64,000 bases of DNA, taken from positions 27,946-91,945 of the forward strand of contig JAGBFB010000014.1 of the NCBI GenBank assembly GCA_017936665.1. Reading direction: 5' to 3'. The DNA comes from Spirochaetaceae bacterium (lineage in GTDB: Bacteria; Spirochaetota; Spirochaetia; Treponematales; Treponemataceae). The translations under genes were made by a program, and so were the position numbers. This document shows positions 26,220 through 34,073 of this stretch, piece by piece (the first letter of the stretch is position 1; each line of letters starts with the position of its first letter). The notes under the pieces were generated by a model. That model was not told where the DNA came from, did no database searches, and saw nothing but the letters and a program-made list of their open reading frames with translations.

Positions 26220-26828
26220 TCATCTTCCTTCGTTAACTGTTTTGTATACTTTGATATCTGTAATTTTTGAAGGATTATATAAAAGGGGATTTTTATCCAA
26301 AATTATGAAGTTAGCAAATTTTCCCACCTGAATTGTTCCTAAAATTTTATCCACATTATCTAATTTAGCTTGTTTTATCGTTAAAGTTCTAAAGGCGTCT
26401 AAAAATAAGTTTAATTTTTCATTTGAAGCTTTCCAATATCCATCTTTTTTTAATTTTTTCATTTGTAAAAAAATTTCGTTCATTATCAATTCTTCATCTA
26501 TATCCATACTTACAAAGGCAGGAAAAACTGATTTTCCATTTAAATCTATTAAAGTTGTTTTTGAGGATTTTAACTTCAAAATATTTGTATTTGTTCCAAG
26601 ATGAGTGATTTTTCCATTTTCAGTTCGTAGGGCTTGTTCAATAATTTCTTTATTGTAATTGTCTTTTTCAAGGGTGAAAATTGCCCCGTTATAATAAATC
26701 ACTGGATTTTGTATATTTTGATTAAATGAAGTTTGTGATACAAGGTTTTCTATTACAAGCAAAAAAAAGAATGTAAAGGGTAAAATCCAAGAAAATTTTA
26801 CAATCTTTTTTAATAAATTCTCTTTCAT
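26220..26828 (-). CDS. amidohydrolase-like protein lacking its catalytic barrel
   Basis: 202 residues with a signal anchor (about 11-30). The N-terminal part carries the beta-strands that open amidohydrolases of the YtcJ type (YYNGAIFTLEKD, ALRTENGKITHLG, LIDLNGKSVFPAF), and the C-terminal part carries the closing strands (LTIKQAKLDNVDKILGT, VGKFANFIILDKNPL). Between them only about 45 residues replace what is normally a metal-binding barrel of more than 300, and the usual HxH after the PGF motif is absent (FPAFVSMDIDEE). The frame is intact. It is probably a decayed gene or a non-catalytic exported protein. Confidence 0.65.
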   Translation of the reverse strand: MKENLLKKIVKFSWILPFTFFFLLVIENLVSQTSFNQNIQNPVIYYNGAIFTLEKDNYNKEIIEQALRTENGKITHLGTNTNILKLKSSKTTLIDLNGKSVFPAFVSMDIDEELIMNEIFLQMKKLKKDGYWKASNEKLNLFLDAFRTLTIKQAKLDNVDKILGTIQVGKFANFIILDKNPLLYNPSKITDIKVYKTVNEGR

Positions 26829-27022
26829 ACTCTTTCTCCATTAAAAATATAGTTTATATATAAATTATTTTCAAAAAAAAGGATAATATTTTTGTAAATA
26901 TGTTGCCCTAATTTAATTTTTATTCTACAATACCTTACCCACTAGTTTGTGAGAGAGGTTGTCAATTCTAATAATTTTAGAAAACAGCCCGTTTATTTTC
27001 CCTTAAAATAGGAGAAAAATAG

Positions 27023-28402
27023 ATGAATGATAAGAATGGGCAGGTGCCTACAAACCAGTTTTACATTGAGCGTCAAAACGAAACAGAATCTAACGCTCGT
27101 AGTTATCCAAGAAAATTTCCATTTGCTCTCAAAAGTGCCAAAGGGTCATGGCTTGTTGATGTTGAAGGTAACAAGTATCTAGACTTTTTGTGTGGAGCTG
27201 GAACCTTGGCTTTAGGACATAATGATCCTGAAATTAATCAGGCCTTTATGGATATGATTTCTTCAGACGCAGTTCTTCATACTTTAGATTTAACGACGCC
27301 TGTAAAAGATGAGTTTGTTCATACTCTTTTTAATCTTTTACCAACTGAACTAAAAGACAATGCAAAAATTCAATTTTGTAGTCCTGCTGGTACAGATGCT
27401 GTTGATGCTGCAATTAAACTTTGTAAAACAGCAACAGGAAGAGATGGTGTTATCGCATTCAGTGGTGGTTATCATGGAATGGGACATGGAGCATTATCTT
27501 TAACAGGAAATCTTGGTGCAAAGAGTAATGTAAATTCTTTGATGCCAGGAGTAACTTTCTTTCCTTTTCCTTATTCTTATCGTTGTCCTTTTGGACTTGG
27601 TGGAGAAGAAGGAACAAAGGCTGCTTGTGCTTATTTTGAAAGAGTGTTAAAAGATCCAGAAAGTGGAATTAAAAAACCAGCTGCTGTAATTCTTGAACCA
27701 ATTCAAGGTGAAGGTGGTGTAATTCCTGCTCCTGTAGAATTTTTACAAACAATAAGAAGAGTTACAAAAGAATTAGATATCCCAATGATTGTTGATGAAA
27801 TTCAATGTGGTGTTGGTCGTTCTGGTAAATTCTTTGCTTTTGAATATGCTGATATTGTTCCAGATGTAATTTTAACATCTAAAGCAATCGGTGGATCTCA
27901 ACCTTTAGCAGTTGTAATTTATAATAAAAAATTAGATAAATGGACTCCAGGTTCACATGCAGGAACTTTTAGAGGAAACCAACTTGCAATGCGTGGTGGA
28001 ATCGTTGTAATGAATAGAGTTTCAAAACCTGATTTCTTAAAAGAAGTTAGAGAAAAAGGCGATTATATGCGAAGCCGTCTCGAAAAACTTCAAGAAAAAG
28101 TTTCTATTATCGGCGATATTCGTGGAAAAGGCTTGATGATGGGAACTGAGTTTATCGATCCTAATTCTGCAAAAGATTCTCTTGGTTCATATTTAGGTTC
28201 AGGGGAAATCGCTGCTCGTGTTCAAAAACTTTGTTTTGAAAACAAGCTTGTTATGGAAAAAGGTGGTCGTAACGGTGCTGTAATGCGTTGTTTATGTGCT
28301 TTAAACGTAACAAAAGATGAAATTGAACAAATGCTTACAATCTTCGAAAAAGTTGTTATTGAAGTAGATAAAGAAGTAAAGGAAGGAAAATTTGGAAAAT
28401 AA
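27023..28402 (+). CDS. dat: diaminobutyrate--2-oxoglutarate aminotransferase-like enzyme
   Basis: 459-residue class III aminotransferase. PLP lysine is Lys287 in ILTSKAIGG; Asp258 in IVDEIQCG holds the pyridine nitrogen; GAGTLALGHNDPE and GYHGMGHGALSLTG are the substrate-side loops of the 2,4-diaminobutyrate/4-aminobutyrate group. Paired with the decarboxylase below, the expected job is aspartate semialdehyde plus glutamate to 2,4-diaminobutyrate, then 1,3-diaminopropane. AGGAG precedes the ATG. The gene ends 11 bp inside the next one. Confidence 0.82.
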   Translation: MNDKNGQVPTNQFYIERQNETESNARSYPRKFPFALKSAKGSWLVDVEGNKYLDFLCGAGTLALGHNDPEINQAFMDMISSDAVLHTLDLTTPVKDEFVHTLFNLLPTELKDNAKIQFCSPAGTDAVDAAIKLCKTATGRDGVIAFSGGYHGMGHGALSLTGNLGAKSNVNSLMPGVTFFPFPYSYRCPFGLGGEEGTKAACAYFERVLKDPESGIKKPAAVILEPIQGEGGVIPAPVEFLQTIRRVTKELDIPMIVDEIQCGVGRSGKFFAFEYADIVPDVILTSKAIGGSQPLAVVIYNKKLDKWTPGSHAGTFRGNQLAMRGGIVVMNRVSKPDFLKEVREKGDYMRSRLEKLQEKVSIIGDIRGKGLMMGTEFIDPNSAKDSLGSYLGSGEIAARVQKLCFENKLVMEKGGRNGAVMRCLCALNVTKDEIEQMLTIFEKVVIEVDKEVKEGKFGK

Positions 28403-29840
28403 AATATCTGAATTGATGTTTTTAACTTCTTCTGAGGAATCAAAGAAGAATTATTCCGAATTAATAAATAGAACTGTAAAGGCTATTGTTGATTCATTTG
28501 TTGATAAAAAGGCCTTTGCAGGTCTAACTCCTTACGATTTGAAAAAAGCTATTCATGTAGAGCAAGTTCTGCCAGAACAAGGAGTGGGCATGGATAAGCT
28601 TTTTTCCTTGTTACAAGAAAAAGTTCTACCAAACATGCTCAGAACTTCATCCACTGATTATATGGCACATTTGCACACATTAGCTTTGTGTGAGTCAATT
28701 GCTGCCGAACTTATTATTGCAACATATAATCAGTCAATGGATTCTTGGGATCAATCTCCAGCTGCAACAGAAATTGAAGTTGAAGTTGTAAAATGTCTTT
28801 GTAAACTTTATGGTTACGACGAAACTTCTGGTGGATGTTTTACTTCTGGTGGAAGTCAATCAAATCAAACAGGTCTTTTACTTGCTCGTGATTGGTATTG
28901 CAATACAAAGTTAAATCATGATGTAAAGAAAAAAGGATTACCTGCAAATTACTCAAAGTTTAGATTTTATACTTCCGAAATTTCTCATTTCTCAATGGAA
29001 AAAAGTTCTCACCTAATGGGATTGGGATATGATGCAGTTGTAAAAGTTCCAGTTGATAAAAATCAAAAAATGGATATTGAAGTTTTGAAATCTTTAATTG
29101 AAAAAGATGTTCAAGATGGAAACTTGCCAGTTTGTGTTGTTGCAACAATTGGAACAACTGATTATGGTAGCATAGATGATGTTGCTAAAATCAGCAAACT
29201 TTGTAAAGAATATGGAATGTATCTTCATGCAGATGCTGCCTATGGAAGTGCAGTTATCATGTCTGATAAATATAATAACAGAATTGGAAATCTTGCTTTA
29301 TGTGATTCAATAACTGTTGATTTTCATAAAATGTTTTTACAACCAATTAGTTGTAGTGCAATTTTAGTAAAAGATGATTCTCTTTTTGAAGCATTAACAT
29401 TACACGCAGATTATCTAAATCGTGAAGAAGATGAAGAAGATGGATATACAAATCTTGTAGGAAAATCTTTGCAAACAACAAGACGTTTTGATGCTTTAAA
29501 AGTATGGATGTCATTTTTACTTAGAGGAAAAGAAGGTTATTCTTCAATCATAAATACTTGTATTGAAAATGCAAAATACTTTTATGATAGAGTTTTATCT
29601 GATTCTTCCTTTGAAACAATTGTTGAACCAGAAATTAGTTCTGTTGTTTTTAGATTAAGTGCATCTGATGAAATTAATAAACTTGTTAGAAGAAAATTGA
29701 TTCACCAAGATGGAATAGTTATTGGTCAAACTGTTTTTGAAAACAAAGTTTATTTGAAGTTTACTCTTTTAAATCCTTTAGTAACTCATCAAAAATTAGA
29801 TGAACTAATTGAAGAAATAAAATTTCTATCAAAACAATGA
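28392..29840 (+). CDS. ddc: L-2,4-diaminobutyrate decarboxylase-like PLP enzyme
   Basis: 482-residue group II decarboxylase. Lys313 in VDFHKMFLQP binds PLP; HADAAYG (279-285) supports the cofactor; SGGSQSNQTGLLLARD is the phosphate loop. Length and sequence style match diaminobutyrate decarboxylases, which produce 1,3-diaminopropane, a polyamine precursor. I start it at TTG 28392, six or so bases after GGAAGGA, so it overlaps the aminotransferase by 11 bp; an ATG at 28416 is a weaker alternative. Ends in an ATGA overlap with the next gene. Confidence 0.82.
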   Translation: MENKISELMFLTSSEESKKNYSELINRTVKAIVDSFVDKKAFAGLTPYDLKKAIHVEQVLPEQGVGMDKLFSLLQEKVLPNMLRTSSTDYMAHLHTLALCESIAAELIIATYNQSMDSWDQSPAATEIEVEVVKCLCKLYGYDETSGGCFTSGGSQSNQTGLLLARDWYCNTKLNHDVKKKGLPANYSKFRFYTSEISHFSMEKSSHLMGLGYDAVVKVPVDKNQKMDIEVLKSLIEKDVQDGNLPVCVVATIGTTDYGSIDDVAKISKLCKEYGMYLHADAAYGSAVIMSDKYNNRIGNLALCDSITVDFHKMFLQPISCSAILVKDDSLFEALTLHADYLNREEDEEDGYTNLVGKSLQTTRRFDALKVWMSFLLRGKEGYSSIINTCIENAKYFYDRVLSDSSFETIVEPEISSVVFRLSASDEINKLVRRKLIHQDGIVIGQTVFENKVYLKFTLLNPLVTHQKLDELIEEIKFLSKQ

Positions 29841-32101
29841 ACTTTCTAGAATTACTTTCTCCAGCAGGAGATGCAAAATCTTTTAAAGCTGCAATTCTTG
29901 CTGGAGCAAATGCAATTTTTTTTGGTGTAGAAAATTTCAATGCTCGTCAACGGGCAGAAAATATTTCTTTTGAAAATCTTTCAGATTTAATAAATCTTGC
30001 AAAATCAAAAAATGTAAAGTCTTATCTTACTTTAAACACTTTAGTTTATGATTCTGAGTTTTCTAATTTATTTGAAACTGTACAAAAAGCAATTCAATGT
30101 GGAATTGATGCTGTGATAGTTCAAGATATGGGAGTTTTATATTTTGTAAAACAAAATTTTCCTGATTTAGAAATTCATGCTTCAACACAAATGACAACTC
30201 ATAATATTTTACAATGTGAATTTTTATCTGAAGTTGGAGTTTCACAAATAAATTTGAGCCGTGAACTTTCTTTAGTTGAATTAAAACCTTTGGTAAAATT
30301 TCTTAATTCAAAAAATATTATTGCAGAAATTTTTGTTCATGGTGCATATTGTATTTCATTTTCAGGACAATGTTATTTAAGTAATTATTTATATTCAGAA
30401 GCAGGTAATAGAGGTTTGTGTGTTCAACCTTGTCGTCGTGAATTTTGTTCTGCTGAAAAAAAATATTTAACTCCATTTAATTTAAAAGATAATTGTGCGT
30501 TAAATTTTGCAAAAGAATTAAAATCTTTAGGAAATATCAGTTTAAAAATTGAAGGAAGAATAAAAAATTTTGATTATGTTTGGGCAATTACAAAAGAATG
30601 GAAAAATGCACTAAGTGATGAAAAATATATTTTTCAGAATAATAAAAATAATTTAGTTTATAAAGTTATGAATCGTTCTTATTCAGATGATTATTTAAAA
30701 GGTTTTTCAAGTTCAAATATGTTTACATTTGGTTCTAAAGACCATTCTTTTGTTGAATGTGGAACTGTAATTTCTTATACTGTAAGTAATTGTAGAATAA
30801 AAATTTCGGAAGATTATGCTGAAGAAAATGATAAGATTTTAATAAAAGATAAACAAGATAAATTTATTTGTTCTGGAATATTATCAAATTTTGATAAAAA
30901 TAAAAATGATTTTAAATTAAAAATAAATAGCAAAGAGTTTAATAAAATTTATTCAGGACAAAAAGTATACATTCAAAAAGATATTATAAAAAAATATGAT
31001 TTAGAATATCAAATAAATAATTTATCTGTTTCAAAAAATAAAATTGAAGTTGTGATAGATGCAAGATTGAATAAAAATTTAATTGCAGAATTTAAATGTA
31101 ATGAATTATATTTATCTTGTAAAATAAAATCTTGTTCAGTTTTACAAAGTGCAAAAAATAATTCACTAACTAAAGAAATTATTTTTGAAAAATTAAATAA
31201 ACTTGGAAATACAAATTTTGCAATTTCAAAAATTGAATATGATTTTTTTGAAGAAGGTTTATTTTTACCAATAAAAGAGTTAAATGAAATTAAAAAAAAT
31301 GCTATTGAATATTTAGAAAAAAATAATTTACATAAAAAAAATATTTTTATTAGCGATATACCAAAATTCTTTGTTGCAAATAATTTTAAAGAAAAAATTC
31401 AAAGCAAAAATATTTTTATGTTTTCAGATATTGAAAAATCAAAAGTTCATTTATCAAAAAACGAAAAAATAATTTTGGAATTTCCATGTATAAGTGAATG
31501 TGAAGATTTTATTTTGAAAAAAGAATTTACACTAAAAAATAAAAATGTAATTCCATATTTTCCGTCTGTAATTTTTGATAATCAATTAACACAATTTAAA
31601 AATTTAATTGATAATCTTGAATCTAATCGAATGATTTTTACAGAGAATACTGGTTTAATGTATTATGGTTTTACAAAAGGATTAAAAGTAATTGGTGGAC
31701 AAAATTTAAATATTACAAATTCTTACTCTATGGAATTTTACAAAAAATATTTATCTGGTTTTGTACCTTCATTTGAAACTCCTAAAAATGAAATGATAAA
31801 TTTAATAGATAATTCTAATGATATTCAAGTTTGGTTTGCAAAATCTTCTTTTAGATTATTGATGCAAAGTAGACAATGTTTGTTAAAGAAAATTACAAAT
31901 TGCAAAAAAGAAAATTGTGATTTAGATTGCATAAAAAATTGTCAGAAAAAAATAAATGTAACTGGAAAAAATAATGAAAAAATTACTTTGGTAAAGCGAA
32001 AAGGTTTTTATTCTGCAATTTACGTTCCACACAAAATAGAAGAAAAATTTTTAAATGATAAAATTGATTATTACATTTTAGATTATAGAAATATTTTTTA
32101 A
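29837..32101 (+). CDS. U32 family (RlhA/TrhP-like) protein
   Basis: 754 residues. The N-terminus LELLSPAGDAKSFKAAI and the signature EIFVHGAYCISFSGQCYLS, with the following GNRGLCVQPCRR, identify peptidase family U32. Members once called collagenases are now known to hydroxylate RNA (RlhA on 23S rRNA, TrhP on tRNA), with cysteines holding a cluster. A lysine-rich C-terminal half (about 350-754) with another cysteine group (CKKENCDLDCIKNC) follows. It overlaps the decarboxylase by 4 bp (ATGA). RNA target undetermined. Confidence 0.85.
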   Translation: MNFLELLSPAGDAKSFKAAILAGANAIFFGVENFNARQRAENISFENLSDLINLAKSKNVKSYLTLNTLVYDSEFSNLFETVQKAIQCGIDAVIVQDMGVLYFVKQNFPDLEIHASTQMTTHNILQCEFLSEVGVSQINLSRELSLVELKPLVKFLNSKNIIAEIFVHGAYCISFSGQCYLSNYLYSEAGNRGLCVQPCRREFCSAEKKYLTPFNLKDNCALNFAKELKSLGNISLKIEGRIKNFDYVWAITKEWKNALSDEKYIFQNNKNNLVYKVMNRSYSDDYLKGFSSSNMFTFGSKDHSFVECGTVISYTVSNCRIKISEDYAEENDKILIKDKQDKFICSGILSNFDKNKNDFKLKINSKEFNKIYSGQKVYIQKDIIKKYDLEYQINNLSVSKNKIEVVIDARLNKNLIAEFKCNELYLSCKIKSCSVLQSAKNNSLTKEIIFEKLNKLGNTNFAISKIEYDFFEEGLFLPIKELNEIKKNAIEYLEKNNLHKKNIFISDIPKFFVANNFKEKIQSKNIFMFSDIEKSKVHLSKNEKIILEFPCISECEDFILKKEFTLKNKNVIPYFPSVIFDNQLTQFKNLIDNLESNRMIFTENTGLMYYGFTKGLKVIGGQNLNITNSYSMEFYKKYLSGFVPSFETPKNEMINLIDNSNDIQVWFAKSSFRLLMQSRQCLLKKITNCKKENCDLDCIKNCQKKINVTGKNNEKITLVKRKGFYSAIYVPHKIEEKFLNDKIDYYILDYRNIF

Positions 32102-32120
32102 TATAAATTATAATTATTTT

Positions 32121-32567
32121 ATGACCTATTTAGAAGAAATAAAAATAAGATTTGCAAATGATTTTTTTGCAACAAAGACAGCTAAGATAAATATAATTTC
32201 GGCAGAACCAGTTGATGAAAAAAATATTTATGACTGTGAAGCAACAAATGTAAATTGCGAAATGATAATCGAAGATTTGCATAGAAATGCTGCTGGTGGA
32301 GTAATGGGTGGGGCAATTTTTACTCTTGCGGATTACGCTTTTGCAATTTGTGCAAATGCTTTAAATAAATCTTTTGTTACAGTTTCTGTTTCAAGTACAA
32401 TAAATTTTATTGGTGTATGTAAAGGCTCAAAATTAATTGCGAAACCAGAATGTGTTAAGACTGGAAAAAATTTATGCTTTTACGAAATTAAAATTTTTGA
32501 TGATTTAGATAATTTAATTTCTTCAGTTTTGATGACAGGAATAAAAAAGGGGCTTTCTAAAAATTAG
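32121..32567 (+). CDS. PaaI-type hotdog thioesterase
   Basis: 148 residues with the hotdog core: HRNAAGGVMGGAIFTLADYAFAIC holds the active-site region (the usual HxNxxGxxHGG is changed, with Met in place of His before GG), followed by VSVSSTINFIGVCKGSKL. These enzymes hydrolyse acyl-CoA thioesters. A TATAAT box ends 6 nt before the ATG and no ribosome-binding site is seen. Downstream a hairpin overlaps its last codons. Confidence 0.78.
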   Translation: MTYLEEIKIRFANDFFATKTAKINIISAEPVDEKNIYDCEATNVNCEMIIEDLHRNAAGGVMGGAIFTLADYAFAICANALNKSFVTVSVSSTINFIGVCKGSKLIAKPECVKTGKNLCFYEIKIFDDLDNLISSVLMTGIKKGLSKN

Positions 32568-32577
32568 ACAGCCCCTT
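32541..32577 (-). terminator. terminator of the Hdr-Flx-Frd operon
   Basis: AAGGGGCT (32547-32554) pairs with AGCCCCTT (32570-32577). Read leftward the stem is followed by TTTTTTAT, a standard intrinsic terminator for the operon that begins at 45207. It also lies across the end of the convergent thioesterase gene. Confidence 0.8.
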
Positions 32578-32596
32578 CAATAAAATTGTTATAGAA

Positions 32597-32845
32597 TTAT
32601 TTTAAAGCATCAATTACTTTTGTATTAAAGAATTCATAAAAGTTTTCTTTTGTAATTCCTGTTACAATTTCACCATCAATTCTAAGATTTGCTCCACTTT
32701 CTTTACAAGCTCCAAGACAGATAGAACCTGCAAGTTCGATTTTGTCTTCTAGTTTGTTAGCAGCGATTGCTTCTCTTAAAAGATCCAAAACTCTACTAGC
32801 ACCTTTTGCGTGACAAGAACTACCCATACAAACTTCAATTTTCAT
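32597..32845 (-). CDS. thioredoxin-like [2Fe-2S] ferredoxin (NuoE-like)
   Basis: 82 residues. Four cysteines occur as C6-x4-C11 (CMGSSC) and C43-x3-C47 (CLGAC), the pattern of the thioredoxin-fold [2Fe-2S] domain in NuoE and HydC-type subunits. As the last gene of the Hdr-Flx-Frd operon it could carry electrons to or from the complex, although it could also be an accessory subunit. An AGGAGG-like site lies just before its ATG. Confidence 0.8.
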   Translation of the reverse strand: MKIEVCMGSSCHAKGASRVLDLLREAIAANKLEDKIELAGSICLGACKESGANLRIDGEIVTGITKENFYEFFNTKVIDALK

Positions 32846-32863
32846 ATTAAATAACCTCCTAAA

Positions 32864-34072
32864 TTAAAACATTAAAATTAGTATTTGTGAAACAATAACA
32901 ACAGAAATCAATGCGATTGGATAAGTTGAAGCATAAGCACCTGCAACCTTTTCTGTTCCTGCTGTAGAAATCAAAGTTCCTAAAGCTGGAGTTGATGTCA
33001 TTCCACCACAAATTGAACCTAAATTGTTTAATAAATTTAATTTTAGTACATATTTTGCAAATAGATAACCTACAATCATTGGTAACATTGTCATAATGAT
33101 TCCATAGATGAAATATACCCATTCAAAATATTTAACAAATTCTGCACCACCTGCAACACCTGCTCCAATCAAGAAAAGCATAAGTCCTAATTCTCTGAAA
33201 TTTTTCAAAGTTGGAGTTGATGGTGTAACAGAAATTTTTCCTATTTTAGCAAAATGTCCAAAAATTAGTGATGCTAATAAACATCCACCAGTTGTAGTTA
33301 AAGAAAAGTTTCCGATTTTAATTGAACCGATTAAAATTCCAATAACAGCAACTAATGAGAAAGCACAAAATCCAAAAGGATCAAGTTCAATTTCTTTCCC
33401 TGTTAATTTTGATGGTTGTTCAGGATTGTTTTCTGAAAGTTTTGCTCTTTCATTTTCCATATTTGCTTTAGAAAATTTTGGTACTAACTGTACAAAAAGT
33501 ACAACACCAACAACACCAAACAAATATGCAATTCCATGTCCTACAGCAACGATTGCTTCTAAAGATTCTGTTGCAACAGTTGCTTTTGCAGCTGAGAATG
33601 CTGGTGTAGAAGTAAGAGAACCTGAAAGCAATCCAACAAGCATTGCAGCAGCTTCTTTTGCATCTCGTCCGTAAACTTTAATGTCAAAGTATGTACAAGC
33701 CCAACAAGAAATTCCACCTACTAGAATAATTATCAAGCCTAAAACGATATAAGATTTGAAGTTACGTTTGAAATCTCCAAAGAAGTTAGGTCCTGCAATA
33801 AATCCAACGGAAGTTACGAATAAAATCAATCCTAGATTTTCTACAATTTTAAGAGCATTTGTTACATAAGTTGTTCCTGCCACTTTTAATTGTTCTGCTA
33901 AAGGATTATATAATAATGCTCCAAACAAAAGTGCTACGATAAAAACACCAGCAGTTCCAAGAGAAACGCCTTTTATTGTAACTCTTCCTAAAAGATAACC
34001 TAAACCAGCAATTGCAAATACACAAAAAACTAAAAATGAAATTGTCTTAATTGATAAAACGCCTAGTACCAT
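32864..34072 (-). CDS. AspT/YidE-like dicarboxylate-amino acid exchanger
   Basis: 402 residues in two homologous membrane halves. Each half carries the family's GxxSGSxTxTPA-type segment (LLSGSLTSTPAFSAA; SICGGMTSTPALGTL) and a GLxLFxxxxG motif (LGLILFVTSVGFIAGP; LGLMLFLIGAGVAGG). AspT-type proteins exchange aspartate for alanine or dicarboxylates. The large cytoplasmic loop with two TrkA_C domains that normally separates the halves is reduced to about 35 charged residues. In this operon the likely traffic is a C4 acid such as succinate, fumarate or aspartate. Starts 1 bp after frdA. Confidence 0.75.
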   Translation of the reverse strand: MVLGVLSIKTISFLVFCVFAIAGLGYLLGRVTIKGVSLGTAGVFIVALLFGALLYNPLAEQLKVAGTTYVTNALKIVENLGLILFVTSVGFIAGPNFFGDFKRNFKSYIVLGLIIILVGGISCWACTYFDIKVYGRDAKEAAAMLVGLLSGSLTSTPAFSAAKATVATESLEAIVAVGHGIAYLFGVVGVVLFVQLVPKFSKANMENERAKLSENNPEQPSKLTGKEIELDPFGFCAFSLVAVIGILIGSIKIGNFSLTTTGGCLLASLIFGHFAKIGKISVTPSTPTLKNFRELGLMLFLIGAGVAGGAEFVKYFEWVYFIYGIIMTMLPMIVGYLFAKYVLKLNLLNNLGSICGGMTSTPALGTLISTAGTEKVAGAYASTYPIALISVVIVSQILILMF

Positions 34073-34073
34073 T

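Noticed and set aside
26899..26910. 12-base identity TATGTTGCCCTA with 58884-58895
   Set aside because: Many 12-base matches are expected by chance in 64 kb, and only the second copy has a complementary arm.
33108..33674. 188-codon frame on the + strand opposite the AspT-like gene
   Set aside because: Low-complexity shadow of a strongly conserved membrane protein; no ribosome-binding site or family similarity.
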